A stretch of DNA of 64,000 bases from Paenibacillus sp. FSL A5-0031 (GTDB lineage: Bacteria; Bacillota; Bacilli; Paenibacillales; Paenibacillaceae): the NCBI RefSeq assembly GCF_001956295.1, contig NZ_MRTD01000012.1, forward strand, positions 186,001-250,000. Direction: 5' to 3'. This document shows, in pieces, positions 63,401 to 64,000 of the stretch. Made by a program: the position numbers and the translations under genes. The notes under the pieces are model-generated. The model was not told the origin of the DNA, ran no database searches, and worked only from the letters and a program-made list of their open reading frames with translations. How positions within the stretch are numbered: the first letter of the stretch is position 1; each line of letters opens with the position of its first letter.

Positions 63401-64000
63401 ATGAAAGGTATTAATAATCCGATAGTCCCAGGCTGGTATGCTGATCCTGAAGCGAGAACGTATGAAGGCAAGCATTGGATTTATGCGACCAGGTCTATTA
63501 CGGAATATACGAAGCAATTGAATTTGGATGCGTTCAGCTCAAGCGATCTGATCCATTGGGAGAAGCATGAGAGCATTATTGAAATGTCAGACTTTCCATG
63601 GATGTGGAGAGCGGTTTGGGCGCCTACGATTACCCAGAAACGAGGAAAATATTATTTGGTTTTTGCAACAAACGATATTCAAAGCAACGATGAAATCGGC
63701 GGTTTGGAGATAGCCGTATCTGACCGTCCTGAAGGGCCATTCAGAGGATATTTGGGAAAACCGCTCATTGATCGATTCATTCATTCGGCTCAGCCCATTG
63801 ATGCTCATTTGTTCAAGGATGATGATGGAACGATCTATTTATATTATGGCGGCTGGCGTCATTGCAACGTAGCGAAAATGAATGATGATATGACGGGGTT
63901 CATCCCGCTTGATAATGGAGAAACCTTTCTCTCCATTACGCCTGATGGTTATGTTGAAGGACCTTGTATGATAAAGAAGGATGGACTGTACTACCTCATG
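63401..64000 (+). CDS. GH43-family glycosidase (3' end beyond the window)
   Basis: Two hundred codons are visible from ATG 63401 (AAGGAG 11 bases upstream); the frame is still open at the edge. GH43 features: NPIVPGWYADPEARTY with the base Asp in YADPE, VWAPTITQKRGKYYLVFA, IDAHLFKDDDGTIYLYYGG for the second acidic site (usually IDP, here IDA), and GYVEGPCM with the likely acid Glu. There is no signal peptide. It should act on arabino- or xylo-oligosaccharides, but the subfamily is unclear. Confidence 0.88.
   Translation, partial: MKGINNPIVPGWYADPEARTYEGKHWIYATRSITEYTKQLNLDAFSSSDLIHWEKHESIIEMSDFPWMWRAVWAPTITQKRGKYYLVFATNDIQSNDEIGGLEIAVSDRPEGPFRGYLGKPLIDRFIHSAQPIDAHLFKDDDGTIYLYYGGWRHCNVAKMNDDMTGFIPLDNGETFLSITPDGYVEGPCMIKKDGLYYLM

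Noticed and set aside
1-64000. CRISPR arrays, tRNA/rRNA genes, transposases, prophage genes
   Set aside because: None seen: no regularly spaced repeats, no cloverleaf or rRNA sequence recognised, and no transposase, integrase or phage structural protein among the coding frames.

Overview
The window reads as chromosome of a motile, spore-forming, low-to-mid GC Firmicute, most likely Paenibacillus or a close relative such as Cohnella. The evidence is several YesM/YesN-type and AraC-type sugar regulators, lipoprotein-dependent sugar ABC importers of both the MalFG and LplBC types, many carbohydrate-active enzymes, a Bacillus-style flagellin, a GerQ-like spore-coat protein and CgeB-like spore-surface glycosyltransferases. 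I see no tRNA, rRNA, CRISPR array, intact insertion sequence or prophage.

Layout. (1) 1-10.1 kb: a fucose/galactose-glycoside utilisation locus with a sensor kinase (cut by the left edge), an AraC-type response regulator, two permeases, a binding lipoprotein, a GH29 alpha-L-fucosidase and a GH35 beta-galactosidase. (2) 10.1-16.5 kb: small metabolic and regulatory genes (VOC protein, Lrp, LysR divergent from a tautomerase/carboxymuconolactone-decarboxylase pair, an acyltransferase-like gene, AraC regulator, proline-dehydrogenase-like). The 5' end of the AraC gene is duplicated as a truncated copy 1.3 kb upstream. (3) 16.6-29.7 kb: an isolated flagellin with a large central insert, a LuxR-type protein coupled to a 49-residue membrane protein, a DesK/NarL-like two-component pair, an alanine symporter, a methyltransferase, a phosphodiesterase, glgC-glgD with a promoter and a cre-like site, and an AraC/ThuA divergent pair. 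(4) 29.7-38 kb: a 560-bp non-coding stretch with a candidate small RNA, then a second fucosidase locus (membrane AraC regulator, LplB/LplC/LplA-type importer, GH29).

(5) 38-47 kb: a probable spore-surface cluster: GerQ-like coat protein, a MurF-like ligase lacking the MurF N-terminal domain, a SleB-type cortex hydrolase, three CgeB-like glycosyltransferases interleaved with three CE4 polysaccharide-deacetylase-like proteins (one with a changed catalytic motif), a MATE-like exporter and a beta-propeller glycosidase. Gene overlaps imply translational coupling of CgeB/CE4 pairs.

(6) 49.3-63.2 kb: the most unusual region, a tightly packed seven-gene plus-strand operon: a secreted/anchored vWA protein, a giant tubulin-like protein, an 808-residue protein that appears to be a co-linear tubulin-like paralogue without the GTP-binding glycine motif, a multi-spanning membrane vWA protein, a small beta-rich protein, a zinc-ribbon P-loop GTPase, and a large protein resembling 'GTPase-associated protein 1' with a C-terminal membrane anchor and ectodomain. 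A two-gene minus-strand unit (51-residue membrane protein coupled to a zinc-ribbon membrane protein) is divergent from it. I infer a membrane-tethered NTP-controlled assembly, possibly a conflict/defence or envelope-stress device. A GH43-like gene runs off the right edge.
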